A stretch of 64,000 bases of DNA from an uncultured Collinsella sp. (GTDB lineage: Bacteria > Actinomycetota > Coriobacteriia > Coriobacteriales > Coriobacteriaceae). Both the position numbers and the translations under genes were made by a program. The notes under the pieces were generated by a model that saw only the letters and a program-made list of their open reading frames with translations, had not been told where the DNA came from and made no database searches. This document shows positions 1 through 7,918 of this stretch, piece after piece (positions within the stretch are counted from its first letter, which is position 1; the number at the start of each line of letters is the position of its first letter). The DNA lies in NCBI GenBank assembly GCA_958415525.1, contig CATYZE010000007.1, positions 1 to 64,000 on the forward strand. Reading direction: 5' to 3'.

Positions 1-1
1 C

Positions 2-31
2 AAAAAAGCTCCCATTGCTGGGAGCTCTTTC
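2..31 (-). terminator. Intrinsic terminator after tRNA-Leu
   Basis: On the minus strand GAGCTCCC and GGGAGCT pair around a six-base loop and are followed by a run of T. It lies just past the CCA end of tRNA-Leu and should end the tatD/tRNA-Leu transcript. Confidence 0.8.
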
Positions 32-37
32 ATTTAA

Positions 38-124
38 TGGTGCGGGCGAAAGGACTTGAACCTTCATGGGGTTGCCCCCATACGGACCTGAACCGTACGC
101 GTCTGCCAATTCCGCCACGCCCGC
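38..124 (-). tRNA. tRNA-Leu (anticodon CAG)
   Basis: The minus strand folds into an 87-nt class II tRNA. It has a 7-bp acceptor stem (GCGGGCG with CGCCCGC), an anticodon loop TTCAGGT giving CAG, a long variable arm (GGGGGCAACCCC), the T-loop TTCAAGT and an encoded CCA end. The long variable arm and CAG anticodon identify leucine. It lies 43 bp downstream of tatD on the same strand and is followed by a terminator, so it may share that transcript. Confidence 0.95.
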
Positions 125-167
125 GTGCAGGAATTAGAATAACGGAGCGCCACCGCGAACGCAAGAA

Positions 168-1085
168 CTATTTTTGAAAAAGTTTGCAGGCATTTTCCCA
201 AGCAGCCTGCGCGATTGCTTCGGCATTCTCGCCGGTGCGGTCGACACGGTCGTTGACCAGCGCGTTTGCAGTAATGGAAATCATCGCGGGCTCGCACTCG
301 AGACCTCGAATTGGCTCTGGGGCCATGTACGGGCAATCCGTCTCGAACAAAATTCGATCGAGCGGGGTTGCCGCGAATGCCTCGCGCACGTCGTCATTGC
401 GCTTAAAGGTCGCCGCGCCGCCATAGGCGATATAGCAACCCAAGTCCACGAAGCGCTCCATCGTGGCGCGGTCCTCACAAAAGCAGTGCAGAACACAGCC
501 CGCTTGAGGCACGCCTACCTCGCGCAAAACGTTGTACGCGTCCACATGCGAGGTGCGTTCATGGTCCGTGTCCTCGTGACGCAGATGCAGCTCTACCGGC
601 ACATTGCGACGCACGGCAAGCTCGAGCTGGCGCGCCATGCAGTCAATCTGCACGTTATGGGGTGCCGGCGCGATATCGTCGTCATAGTCCATGTGGTAGT
701 CCAGACCGATTTCGCCAATACCGGCGCACAAAGGGTCATCGAGCGCGGCAACGACCTGTGCGTGAACGTCGTCGGTATAGTCCGGCGCGCCATACGGATG
801 CACGCCGGCAAGATACTTGATCTGCGGGATATCCTGCATCGGCAGAATCTCGCGCGTCAACCAGTCGCTATAGTCCGTCACGCTGCGCTTATCGGCAATG
901 GGATCGAAGACCGTCACCAACAGGTCGATGCCCGCCGCCTTGGCACGCACGAGTGTCTCGGGCACATCCTTGCCCCAGAACGAAAGCAGATGCGCATGTG
1001 TGTCGGCAAGCGGTGCCAAGGGCACGGGACAAGCAACCGTCTTCTTTTTCTTGGTAAACGTCACGCGTTCGGCATTAAGCGTCAT
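168..1085 (-). CDS. tatD: TatD family metal-dependent hydrolase (DNase)
   Basis: 305 aa, the usual TatD length. A TIM-barrel amidohydrolase of the family that removes nucleotides from DNA 3' ends in the cytoplasm and is linked to DNA repair. Visible metal ligands are the N-terminal HxH motif in ADTHAHL, the Glu of EIGLDYH, a His in ELHLRHEDT and the late Asp of FETDCPYMAP. The ATG at 1085 is chosen because the encoded family homology begins soon after it; upstream in-frame residues look like translated rsmA sequence. The start overlaps the rsmA stop by 11 bp, indicating translational coupling; tatD next to rsmA is a common bacterial arrangement. A short basic segment (KKKK) precedes the barrel and is not typical. 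Confidence 0.9.
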   Translation of the reverse strand: MTLNAERVTFTKKKKTVACPVPLAPLADTHAHLLSFWGKDVPETLVRAKAAGIDLLVTVFDPIADKRSVTDYSDWLTREILPMQDIPQIKYLAGVHPYGAPDYTDDVHAQVVAALDDPLCAGIGEIGLDYHMDYDDDIAPAPHNVQIDCMARQLELAVRRNVPVELHLRHEDTDHERTSHVDAYNVLREVGVPQAGCVLHCFCEDRATMERFVDLGCYIAYGGAATFKRNDDVREAFAATPLDRILFETDCPYMAPEPIRGLECEPAMISITANALVNDRVDRTGENAEAIAQAAWENACKLFQK

Positions 1086-1935
1086 GGGAAAGCTCCCGAG
1101 CCAGGCACACAAAGGCGGCGACGTCGAGCGTCTCGGCGCGCGTAGTGGATGCGATACCGCAGGCCTCAAAGGCGGCGTCGAGCACGTCCTTGGCAAAGCC
1201 GTTGGCGCTCATGGAGTTGCGAATCGTCTTGCGGCGCTGAGCAAACGCGGCGTCAATCACACGGGCCACAAATTCGCGATCGAGTCCTTCGGGCACCACA
1301 CCGTCAACACGGTCGATACGCACGACGGCCGAGTCCACGTGTGGCGCCGGCATAAAGCAACGCGGCGGCACCTCAAAGCGACCCGTCACCTGCGCATACA
1401 GGCCGAGCTTTGCCGTATAGCCGCCATAGGTCTTGTTGCCCGGCACTGCGGCAATGCGATCGGCAACCTCCTTTTGCACCATGACGACGGCGCGCTTGAG
1501 CGCCGGCATCGTCTGGAAAAATTGCAAAATGATCGTCGCCGCCACGTTATAGGGCAAGTTCGCGACAAATACCGTGGGCCCGCCGCCGGCGGCCTGCTCA
1601 ATCTGCTCCGGCGTCACCTTGAGCGCATCGCCCATGATAAAGCGGAAGTTGGCATAGTCGGCGGCGTGGGCATCAAGCACCGGCTCAAGCTCGGGATCGG
1701 CCTCAATGGACGTAACGCACGCCGCTTCCTGCAGCAACGCAAGTGTCAACGTACCGCAACCCGGACCCACCTCGAGTACGCGCTCGTCACCTGCAAGCTC
1801 GGCAAGCTCGCAGATACGTTCGATCACATGATTGTCGATTAGAAAGTTCTGGCCCAGGCGATGCTTGGTCGCAAGGCCAAACTCCTCCAGCAGCTCCCTG
1901 GTGGCCGTGGGGTTTGCCAAAGGCGAAGTTGTCAT
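1075..1935 (-). CDS. rsmA: 16S rRNA dimethyladenosine transferase RsmA (KsgA)
   Basis: 286 aa. SAM-dependent enzyme that dimethylates the two adjacent adenines in the 3' terminal hairpin of 16S rRNA, a late 30S assembly step. The N terminus has the family HRLGQNFLID box, the SAM loop is VLEVGPGCGTLT, and the catalytic NLPYN motif is present (VANLPYNVAA). The ATG at 1935 follows AAGGAGG with good spacing, so the longer upstream frame is not used. The 3' end overlaps tatD. A possible terminator lies between metG and this gene, so it may have its own promoter as well as receiving readthrough. Confidence 0.95.
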   Translation of the reverse strand: MTTSPLANPTATRELLEEFGLATKHRLGQNFLIDNHVIERICELAELAGDERVLEVGPGCGTLTLALLQEAACVTSIEADPELEPVLDAHAADYANFRFIMGDALKVTPEQIEQAAGGGPTVFVANLPYNVAATIILQFFQTMPALKRAVVMVQKEVADRIAAVPGNKTYGGYTAKLGLYAQVTGRFEVPPRCFMPAPHVDSAVVRIDRVDGVVPEGLDREFVARVIDAAFAQRRKTIRNSMSANGFAKDVLDAAFEACGIASTTRAETLDVAAFVCLARELSHDA

Positions 1936-1970
1936 GGTTGCCTCCTTAGCATGATGGCGGCGTCTTGAAA

Positions 1971-2003
1971 CAAAAGGGCATGGACCGTGGCGGCCATGCC
2001 CTT
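1971..2003 (-). terminator. Possible terminator between metG and rsmA
   Basis: A perfect 10-bp stem (AAGGGCATGG with CCATGCCCTT, ten-base loop) just after the metG stop. The T run that follows on the minus strand is interrupted by a G, so it may be an attenuating or partial terminator. Confidence 0.45.
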
Positions 2004-2044
2004 CAGCTAAACAGCAAATTGCCGATATGGCGCTTGCGCGGTCT

Positions 2045-3646
2045 CTACGCCAGACGCGGGAACAGCGGGTCGCCCTTCTCGACGGGCTGACCGCCGGCAA
2101 GCAGGCCCCAAGTGCAAATGCCCTTGAGGTCGTCGCTCGCGGCCTCGCCCTCACAGGACAGGCGGCGCAGAGCCTCGACAGAAGTCTGGGGCATGAGCGG
2201 CATCAGCAGGTGGGCGGCGATGCGGATGGCCTCGAGCAGGTTGTAAATCACAAATGCCAGCTCGTCAGCCTTGGCCTCGTCCTTGGCAAGCGCCCAGGGC
2301 TCGGAGTCCTCGATGTAGTGGTTGGCGGCATGGATGAGCTCCATGACCTCATCCTTGGCTCCACCGTAATCGAGCACGTCCATCTTGGCCATGTAGCGCT
2401 CGACCAAACCGTCGGCAATCTTTGCCAGCGGGTTATCGAACGCGTCGGCAGACACCGGTTTAGCCGGGGCGCAGCCGTCAAAGTACTTGCCGCTCATGTT
2501 GAGCGAGCGCGAGATAAGATTGCCCCAGCTGTTGGCCAGGTCGGCGTTGTAGACCTGCTCCATGCGCTCGAAGCTGATGGCGCCGTCGGTGCCGGGGACG
2601 ACGTCGGTCATGAAGTAGTAGCGATAGCCCTCGACACCCAGCATGTCGATAACATCCTGCGGAGCGATGGCGTTGCCGCGGCTCTTGGACATCTTCTCGG
2701 CCTTACCGGTCTCGGCATTGCGCACGGTCAGGAAGCCGTGGGCAAAGACGTGCTCGGGCAGGGCCTCGCCGATGGCCATGAGCATGGCGGGCCAAATGAC
2801 GCAGTGGAAGCGGATGATGTCCTTACCCACGATGTGGAACTGCGCGGGCCAGCGATAGGCCAGCTCGGCACGGGCCTCGTCGGTGTCGACACCGTAGCCG
2901 ACGGCCGTCATATAGTTGAGCAGCGCATCGAACCACACGTAGGTCACGTGACCCTCGTCAAACGGGACCTGAATGCCCCAGTCAAAGCTCGTACGGCTCA
3001 CGGAAAGGTCGTTGAGGCCGCCCTCGACAAAGCTGCGCACCTCGTTCATACGGAACGCAGGCTCAACAAAGTCGGGGTGCTCGTCATAGAGCTTGAGCAG
3101 CTTGTCCTGGAAGGCGGAGAGCTTAAAGAAGTAGGACTCCTCCTGCACGCGCTCGAGCGGACGGTGGCAATCGGGGCACAGGTGCTGGCCGACGCTACCG
3201 TACTCTTCGTCACCCTTCTGGACCTGCGTATCGGTAAAGTAGGTCTCGTCGGGCACGCAGTACCAGCCGTCATAGCTGCCCTTATACAGGTAGCCGGACT
3301 CCTTCATGCGCTCCCACAGATACTGCACAGCGTGATGCTGGCGCGGCTCGGTGGTGCGAATGAAGTCGTCGTTGGAGATCTCGAGCTTGCTCCAAAGCTC
3401 CTTGAAGTGCGGAGCCTGGCTGTCGGTCCACTCCTGCGGCGTCATGTTGTGCTTGGCAGCGGCCTCGGCGACCTTCTCGCCGTGCTCGTCCATGCCGGTC
3501 AGGAACTTGACGTTATAGCCGGCAGAGCGACGATAGCGAGCCTGAACGTCGGCGATGATGGTGGAATAAGCCGTGCCCAGGTGCGGATCGGCGTTGACGT
3601 AGTAGATGGGCGTCGTGATAAAGAACGAAGGCTTGCTTTGATCCAT
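2045..3646 (-). CDS. metG: Methionyl-tRNA synthetase
   Basis: 533 aa. Class I synthetase charging tRNA-Met. It begins with FFITTPIYYVNADPHLGTAY, containing the HIGH-type signature as PHLG, and carries KMSKSRGN in the second half. A zinc knuckle is visible as CPDCHRP about a third of the way in. The protein ends after the anticodon-binding helical domain and lacks the C-terminal EMAP-like tRNA-binding/dimerisation domain, so it is the short form. The ATG follows GGAGGACAAACCCC. It lies 69 bp downstream of rsmI on the same strand. Confidence 0.95.
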   Translation of the reverse strand: MDQSKPSFFITTPIYYVNADPHLGTAYSTIIADVQARYRRSAGYNVKFLTGMDEHGEKVAEAAAKHNMTPQEWTDSQAPHFKELWSKLEISNDDFIRTTEPRQHHAVQYLWERMKESGYLYKGSYDGWYCVPDETYFTDTQVQKGDEEYGSVGQHLCPDCHRPLERVQEESYFFKLSAFQDKLLKLYDEHPDFVEPAFRMNEVRSFVEGGLNDLSVSRTSFDWGIQVPFDEGHVTYVWFDALLNYMTAVGYGVDTDEARAELAYRWPAQFHIVGKDIIRFHCVIWPAMLMAIGEALPEHVFAHGFLTVRNAETGKAEKMSKSRGNAIAPQDVIDMLGVEGYRYYFMTDVVPGTDGAISFERMEQVYNADLANSWGNLISRSLNMSGKYFDGCAPAKPVSADAFDNPLAKIADGLVERYMAKMDVLDYGGAKDEVMELIHAANHYIEDSEPWALAKDEAKADELAFVIYNLLEAIRIAAHLLMPLMPQTSVEALRRLSCEGEAASDDLKGICTWGLLAGGQPVEKGDPLFPRLA

Positions 3647-3715
3647 GGGGTTTGTCCTCCAGAAAAACGTTGCATACAGAGGATGATTCTAGCGCAAGGG
3701 CTGGATATCCTCCAT

Positions 3716-4594
3716 CTATTGCATATCGAGCACCATGGCATAGACATCGCGCTTGCGGCGCGAATACTTCTGAGACAGGCGCTTGGCCACCGCAGACGCG
3801 GGCTCCCCCTCCTCGAGCGCGGCGCGGATATCCTCGCGCAGGGCCTCGTCGGGATCCGCTGCCGCGGCGCCAACCGGCACGATACCGGCCTCCTCATCCT
3901 CGCTCGGCGGCGCGATGACCAGCGCAATCTCGCCCTTTACCTCGCCGCGAGCACGCAGCTCCTCGGCAAGCTGGTCAGCGGGCCCGCGCAAGACCTCCTC
4001 GTGCAGCTTGGTGAGTTCGCGGCAGACGGCAACCTCACGCTGGGGAAAGACCTCCGCCACGGCCTCGAGCGTCGCCACGATGCGATGTGGAGACTCGTAG
4101 AAGATGAGTGCGCCGGGCACCACGGCAAGGCGCTGCAAACGGCGCACACGGTCGCCGTGCTTTCGGCCCAAAAAGCCCTCGAAGAAAAAATGCTCGCAGG
4201 GAATGCCGGACGAAACAAGCGCCGTGACGCAAGCAGAGGGCCCGGGAATAACTTCGACGGGCAAATCGGCCTCACGCGCCGCCTCGACCAGCGCCTGGCC
4301 GGGATCGGACACGCTCGGCATGCCGGCGTCCGAGGCAAAGGCGAGGGTCTCCCCCGCCAGCAGACGGTCGACCAGGCCGGCAGCGCGGCTAGCGATCACA
4401 TTCTCGTCGCAACGGACAAGCGGCTTGGAAATGCCCAGGTGCATCAGCAGCTTTGACGTCACACGCGTGTCTTCACAGCAGATGGCATCAGCGGCGGCAA
4501 AAGCCTCACCAACGCGCGGGGACAGGTCGCCCAGGTTGCCGATGGGCGTGCCGACCACATAGAGTTTGCCCGTATGGGCGCTGTTTTGCGTCAT
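3716..4594 (-). CDS. rsmI: 16S rRNA (cytidine1402-2'-O)-methyltransferase RsmI
   Basis: 292 aa. Tetrapyrrole methylase-fold enzyme that 2'-O-methylates C1402 in the 30S decoding centre. The N terminus LYVVGTPIGNLGDLSPR and the following CEDTRVT box are diagnostic of RsmI, with FASDAGMPSVSDPG in the SAM region. The C-terminal part ends in a basic helix (KRLSQKYSRRKRDVY) as in family members. Only 6 bp separate it from the GH5-like gene upstream, so the two are probably co-transcribed. Confidence 0.95.
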   Translation of the reverse strand: MTQNSAHTGKLYVVGTPIGNLGDLSPRVGEAFAAADAICCEDTRVTSKLLMHLGISKPLVRCDENVIASRAAGLVDRLLAGETLAFASDAGMPSVSDPGQALVEAAREADLPVEVIPGPSACVTALVSSGIPCEHFFFEGFLGRKHGDRVRRLQRLAVVPGALIFYESPHRIVATLEAVAEVFPQREVAVCRELTKLHEEVLRGPADQLAEELRARGEVKGEIALVIAPPSEDEEAGIVPVGAAAADPDEALREDIRAALEEGEPASAVAKRLSQKYSRRKRDVYAMVLDMQ

Positions 4595-4600
4595 ATCAAC

Positions 4601-5662
4601 CTATTCAATCATGCCGCGCTCGAGCGTACCGAGCGCCGCGCGGGCGTCCCATGCTGCAATGCGCTTCTCGGTCTTCCACGTTTGGAAGAACCAACCGGCA
4701 GCCGGCGCAAACGATGCCAGCTGGTTGGCGATAAACACGCGCTCGTAGGCATTGCGGCCCTCGGGCGTAACCGACGAGTTGGCAAAGATCGCCGCACCCG
4801 ACCATTCGCCCACCAGCACGGGGAACCCTGTCGAAATCGCTTCTTTAAGCTCGCGCTTGTTACGCGAAATCGCCGTCGTCAGCCCGCGGGGGCTCGTGAT
4901 GTCGAGCGCATACTCGTCGCGGTAATGGTACAGGTGAAGGTCCATGTAGACGTTCTTGTACTTGGCGCCGCGCATAAAATGCTTCCACTCGCTGGGATGC
5001 CCCGACGACGAGAAGACGACGATCTTATCCTCGGGCATATACGAACGGACGAGCTCGTAGGCATCGCGATAGAAATTGCGCAGGTAGTGAGCAGGAATGC
5101 CATCCGTCATGGTGAAGAGGCTCTTGCGAACGCTCATCTGCGGCGTGTCCAGCAGCTCAATGCCCAGCAGGCTCTCGGCCTCGCCATAGCGATCGGCCAA
5201 GCGCTCAAGCACGTCGAGTGCGACATGACGGCCGTTGGTGGACGAATGCCACTCGGCGACAGCCTCCGGCGTGGTGGGTGAATCGTTGGAATCGCCCTGG
5301 CCACCGGGCACGGTTGCCAGATCGAGCAGCACGCGGATGTCGTACTTGGCAGCCCACTCAATCGCGCGGTCGATGTAATCGACAACCGATATGTAGGAGG
5401 CATCGGACTCCTGTGAGCCAAAGGCATACCAGGGCACCGGCAGACGCACGGCATTGAGACCGATCTGCGCCATGCGGCGAAAATCGTCCTCGCTCACAAA
5501 CGTCTCGTAATGGCGGCGCATGCGCTCGTTATAGGCGGCGGTACCCATGGCCTCCTGTAGCTCGGCCGCGTTGGATGCACCGGTCGCCGCGTACAGCGAC
5601 GGGGTCACCCAAGGCTCGGGAATAAACCAGCCAGAGAGATTAACGCCGAGTATCCTCTCCAT
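4601..5662 (-). CDS. GH5-family-like protein with a degenerate catalytic site
   Basis: 353 aa with no signal peptide, so probably cytoplasmic. The fold signature matches GH5 exo-beta-1,3-glucanase/endoglucanase-type barrels: GVNLSGWFIPEPW at the start, NAVRLPVPW near residue 70, DLHLYH near residue 241 and the nucleophile strand VLVGEWSGA with Glu286. However, the strand that should carry the acid/base in an NEP motif reads GIELLDTPQ (residues 168-175), so Asn-Glu is replaced by Asp-Thr. The usual LDLHG motif reads LDLAT at 113-117, losing the conserved His. It may therefore be a non-hydrolytic binding protein or use altered chemistry. The ATG at 5662 follows AAGGGGGCAGTG. Confident in the fold, unsure of any activity. 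Confidence 0.75.
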   Translation of the reverse strand: MERILGVNLSGWFIPEPWVTPSLYAATGASNAAELQEAMGTAAYNERMRRHYETFVSEDDFRRMAQIGLNAVRLPVPWYAFGSQESDASYISVVDYIDRAIEWAAKYDIRVLLDLATVPGGQGDSNDSPTTPEAVAEWHSSTNGRHVALDVLERLADRYGEAESLLGIELLDTPQMSVRKSLFTMTDGIPAHYLRNFYRDAYELVRSYMPEDKIVVFSSSGHPSEWKHFMRGAKYKNVYMDLHLYHYRDEYALDITSPRGLTTAISRNKRELKEAISTGFPVLVGEWSGAAIFANSSVTPEGRNAYERVFIANQLASFAPAAGWFFQTWKTEKRIAAWDARAALGTLERGMIE

Positions 5663-5854
5663 CACTGCCCCCTTCGGATCATGCAGGTCGAACCCGCATC
5701 GTATTGCATAGGATAAGTATCGTTTTGAGTATACCCGCGCGTGCGGACAGGCGACCGAACGGTCTGTAAAGTGACGCGAAAGTGGGAGGAATGTCTGGGG
5801 CGGGCGGGCTCGGAATGGTGCGCCGAGGTGTGTACGCGCGCCGGAGGCAGGCAC

Positions 5855-6026
5855 CGGAAAGTGTGTCCCGTTCTATCGCTCAATAATGGGGCGCATTTTC
5901 CGTTAGCAGGCCCAACCGGAAAGCGCGACCCGCAATTTCGCGTCATTCCGGGTCGCGCTTTCCCAGACAGGCCCGAAGCGGAAAGTGTGTCCCGTTCTGA
6001 GCCCTTATTCTGGGACGCAGTTTCCG
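5855..6026. repeat. Tandem array of three 62-bp hairpin units
   Basis: Three units start at 5855, 5917 and 5979, exactly 62 bp apart. Each starts with CGGAAAG and forms a stem of about 15 bp. The middle unit is perfect (GGAAAGCGCGACCCG against CGGGTCGCGCTTTCC). The outer two share CGGAAAGTGTGTCCCGTTCT and pair with three or four mismatches. Linkers between units share CAGGCCC-type sequence. Arm changes partly compensate across the stem, which suggests the structure matters. Confidence 0.85.
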
Positions 6027-6035
6027 CAGAACCCT

Positions 6036-6100
6036 ACATAAAAGAAAAGGACCCCTTTGCAGAGGTCCTAGTCAATTCAAGGTGGCGGGGAAGGGAATCG
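6036..6100. repeat. 65-bp direct repeat, copy 1 (tRNA-Phe 3' fragment plus terminator)
   Basis: Identical to 6222-6286. On the minus strand it contains the last 20 or so bases of tRNA-Phe (from the T-loop on) and the tRNA terminator hairpin GGACCTCT/AGGGGTCC followed by TTTTCTTTT. Copy 1 is a truncated tRNA end without the 5' part, as left by duplication or by integration at a tRNA 3' end. Confidence 0.9.
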
Positions 6101-6221
6101 CGTCCGCGCGCTGCGCGGACGGACCGCTGCGGCGCTCGCGCGCCTTGCGAGCTACGCTGGCAAACGCTTGCGCGTTTACTCAGCTCCGCGCCCTCACGGG
6201 GTTCGATTCCGTGTGGGGACC
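6101..6221. other. 121-bp hairpin-rich insert between the 65-bp repeats
   Basis: Successive hairpins: CGTCCGCGC with GCGCGGACG (3-nt loop), GCTCGC with GCGAGC, AAACGC with GCGTTT, and CCCTCACGG with CCGTGTGGG enclosing a tRNA-like GTTCGATT loop. No coding frame is credible. It may be a remnant of a mobile or recombined segment. Confidence 0.6.
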
Positions 6222-6268
6222 ACATAAAAGAAAAGGACCCCTTTGCAGAGGTCCTAGTCAATTCAAGG

Positions 6269-6286
<18 letters not shown>
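6222..6286. repeat. 65-bp direct repeat, copy 2 (overlaps tRNA-Phe 3' end)
   Basis: Identical to 6036-6100. This copy is continuous with the full tRNA-Phe gene and includes its functional terminator. Confidence 0.9.
6229..6254 (-). terminator. tRNA-Phe terminator
   Basis: GGACCTCT pairs with AGGGGTCC around a four-base loop on the minus strand, followed by TTTTCTTTT. A duplicate lies at 6043-6068. Confidence 0.85.
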
Positions 6287-6341
<55 letters not shown>

Positions 6342-6476
6342 ATTTGAGGTGTGCCTTGTTTCAAGGCTTGATTAGTATAACCAAGGACGCGCTCCGGTCA
6401 ACCGAGAATTTTAAAAAAGTTTTTGAGCGCGACATCGACCACGATCTCGATCCTATAGAACGGCACGTCAGAAGCA

Positions 6477-6764
6477 TCAACCCGCCGCAAGAAGTTTTTC
6501 ACTCAGGGCCGCGCGGGCAAACTCGCTTGGCGTCATTCCCTCGGCAGCCGCCCGTCGACGAATAGCTTCCTTCATTCCCAGAGGAATCTTGACCGATAGC
6601 GTTGCCGTTCCCTCACCTGAGAGTGGGGGCCGTCCATGCACGATCCCACCAACGGTGTGTTCGCCATCCGGAAACTCTCCGCGCTCGTACGACTCACACC
6701 ACGCGTCAATCATTTCATCCGTTACAACCTGACCATTAGCGGTCGTATATGTCTTGCCCATCAT
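6477..6764 (-). CDS. Ribbon-helix-helix antitoxin
   Basis: 95 aa. The C-terminal third (TATLSVKIPLGMKEAIRRRA followed by EGMTPSEFARAALSEKL) is a ribbon-helix-helix DNA-binding domain, the usual antitoxin dimer that also represses its own operon. The N-terminal part is acidic and probably wraps the toxin. The ATG at 6764 overlaps the stop codon of the upstream toxin gene in an ATGATGA arrangement, with toxin first and antitoxin second, so the two are translationally coupled. Family beyond RHH is not assigned. Confidence 0.75.
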   Translation of the reverse strand: MMGKTYTTANGQVVTDEMIDAWCESYERGEFPDGEHTVGGIVHGRPPLSGEGTATLSVKIPLGMKEAIRRRAAAEGMTPSEFARAALSEKLLAAG

Positions 6765-7027
6765 CGACCCCTTTGCCGAGCTCGCTCGATCTCTTGCCAG
6801 AATTTCTTCTGAACCGGAGACAAGGCATGAATAATGAGCCACCCGCGAATAAGTTCGACCGCAGCGAGCTCCACGCTCCGTCCGTCCGGAAGCCATCCAA
6901 TCGCAAGCCATCTCGGCGGCTCGTCTTCCGACTCGCGGCGAATACACTCAGTAACCGCGAGCCAGGCACCAAGCACCTGTTTTTCCGTCAGGTGCTTTTT
7001 AGCGTTGGGATGGATCTCGACATCCAT
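6761..7027 (-). CDS. BrnT/RelE-like toxin of a type II toxin-antitoxin pair
   Basis: 88 aa. A small basic protein immediately upstream of and overlapping an RHH antitoxin gene. The segment PRWLAIGWLPDGRSVELAAVELIRG followed by a WLIIHALSP strand resembles BrnT-like ribonuclease toxins (an ERW..IG..pdGR..v pattern, then a strand ending in an A-S/R motif). This is pattern recognition only. If correct it would cleave mRNA when the antitoxin is lost. The ATG at 7027 follows GGAGGAG. Confidence 0.6.
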   Translation of the reverse strand: MDVEIHPNAKKHLTEKQVLGAWLAVTECIRRESEDEPPRWLAIGWLPDGRSVELAAVELIRGWLIIHALSPVQKKFWQEIERARQRGR

Positions 7028-7085
7028 GCATCTCCTCCTCCATCTTACCCAATTTCGTATGACGAAAGTCCGCCGTCGCCAATTC

Positions 7086-7445
7086 CTATGCCGGCACGCG
7101 TTGGAGAGCAGGGGGCGAAACAATGATTGAAGGGCGCTCGAGTGCCGCCCAGGCGCTGGGGCAAGAACACATGCGCCGGGGACGTACGTTTTCGTAGCAT
7201 ACGAGGACATTGCCATTGCGATCGATAAAGGCGATGTCGATGGGATAGGCCATAAAGCAGGTGTGAACCGAGGAACAGCGCGGAAACGCCACGACAAGCG
7301 GCAGTCCGCTGGCGGCAATCGGCCGCCGTCCCAACATGCCGCGCAGACGCACGGTAAACGACTCCGCCACCACAAACTCGGCCGGCGTCCAGCCCAACCT
7401 GTTGAGCGCCCGCGCGTAGGCGATATAGGACGAGACTGTGGTCAC
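7086..7445 (-). CDS. DUF192 family protein
   Basis: About 119 aa from the GTG at 7445, whose G overlaps the preceding pilus gene stop as GTGA; an ATG at 7466 is the alternative. The DUF192 signature is visible: RLRGMLGRR, then SSVHTCFMAYPIDIAFID followed by GNVL. The function of DUF192 is unknown; small beta-rich proteins of this family often sit beside Tad/Flp pilus genes in actinobacteria. Here it is the last gene of the pilus operon, so a role in pilus assembly or envelope metal handling is possible but unproven. Confidence 0.8.
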   Translation of the reverse strand: MTTVSSYIAYARALNRLGWTPAEFVVAESFTVRLRGMLGRRPIAASGLPLVVAFPRCSSVHTCFMAYPIDIAFIDRNGNVLVCYENVRPRRMCSCPSAWAALERPSIIVSPPALQRVPA

Positions 7446-7918
7446 ATGACCACCCCCGGACGCCATGGATCGACCGTCACCGCGCGTTCATGCGTGAGCA
7501 CGGCCGGCGCCCCCAGGGAAACGCCGGCGATGCTCAGCGAACTCGGCCACGGTTCGTAGTGCATGGTGCAGGTATAGGTCCTAAACGTGCCAGAAAGAGA
7601 GAGCAGGCCACCCTCCGATGACGCCGTACCTTGTTCGCTCGAGACCTCAACCTGTAGGCCATATCCCTCCATGGCATCCTGAATCTGAGCCTGAACGGTC
7701 GCGGAAGCGTCAATGGAGCTCTCGTCACCCTCCCCGCCCGGCGCTACAGCGTGCGCCAGCACGATGTCGGGCACCACGCGGTCGAAGCGCGCGACCGCGC
7801 CGGCAAAGATCATGACGTTGTACGCGATGAGAGCCAGCACGATCAGGACGGGCGTAACCACGGCCATCTCGACCGTCGCCTGGGCACGCTCCTCGCGCAA
7901 GCCCGTGCGAATGCCCAT
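7442..7918 (-). CDS. TadE/TadF-like minor pilin
   Basis: 158 aa. The N terminus has the TadE-type pattern: a short basic leader ending in EERAQATVEMAVVTPVLIVLAL, that is a Glu five residues into a hydrophobic helix, followed by a globular domain. Such pseudopilins are processed and help prime or cap Flp fibres. Its ATG overlaps the tadG stop (TAATG) and its stop overlaps the DUF192 GTG, placing it inside the pilus operon. Two cysteines or fewer are visible in the globular part. Confidence 0.7.
   Translation of the reverse strand: MGIRTGLREERAQATVEMAVVTPVLIVLALIAYNVMIFAGAVARFDRVVPDIVLAHAVAPGGEGDESSIDASATVQAQIQDAMEGYGLQVEVSSEQGTASSEGGLLSLSGTFRTYTCTMHYEPWPSSLSIAGVSLGAPAVLTHERAVTVDPWRPGVVM

Larger units (their letters stand above)
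5663..6268. other. 606-bp intergenic region rich in hairpins
   Basis: No convincing coding sequence lies between the GH5-like gene and tRNA-Phe. The region holds, left to right, about 190 bp without clear structure, a three-unit 62-bp hairpin array (5855-6026), the first copy of a 65-bp direct repeat (6036-6100), a 121-bp hairpin-rich insert and most of the second repeat copy (from 6222). Short frames here read through the repeats and are not genes. Confidence 0.7.

Noticed and set aside
2027..4456. 809-codon plus-strand open frame across metG and rsmI
   Set aside because: It lies antisense to two certain genes. In GC-rich genes with strong third-position bias the opposite strand is often free of stops; the translation is His/Gly/Val-rich and matches nothing.
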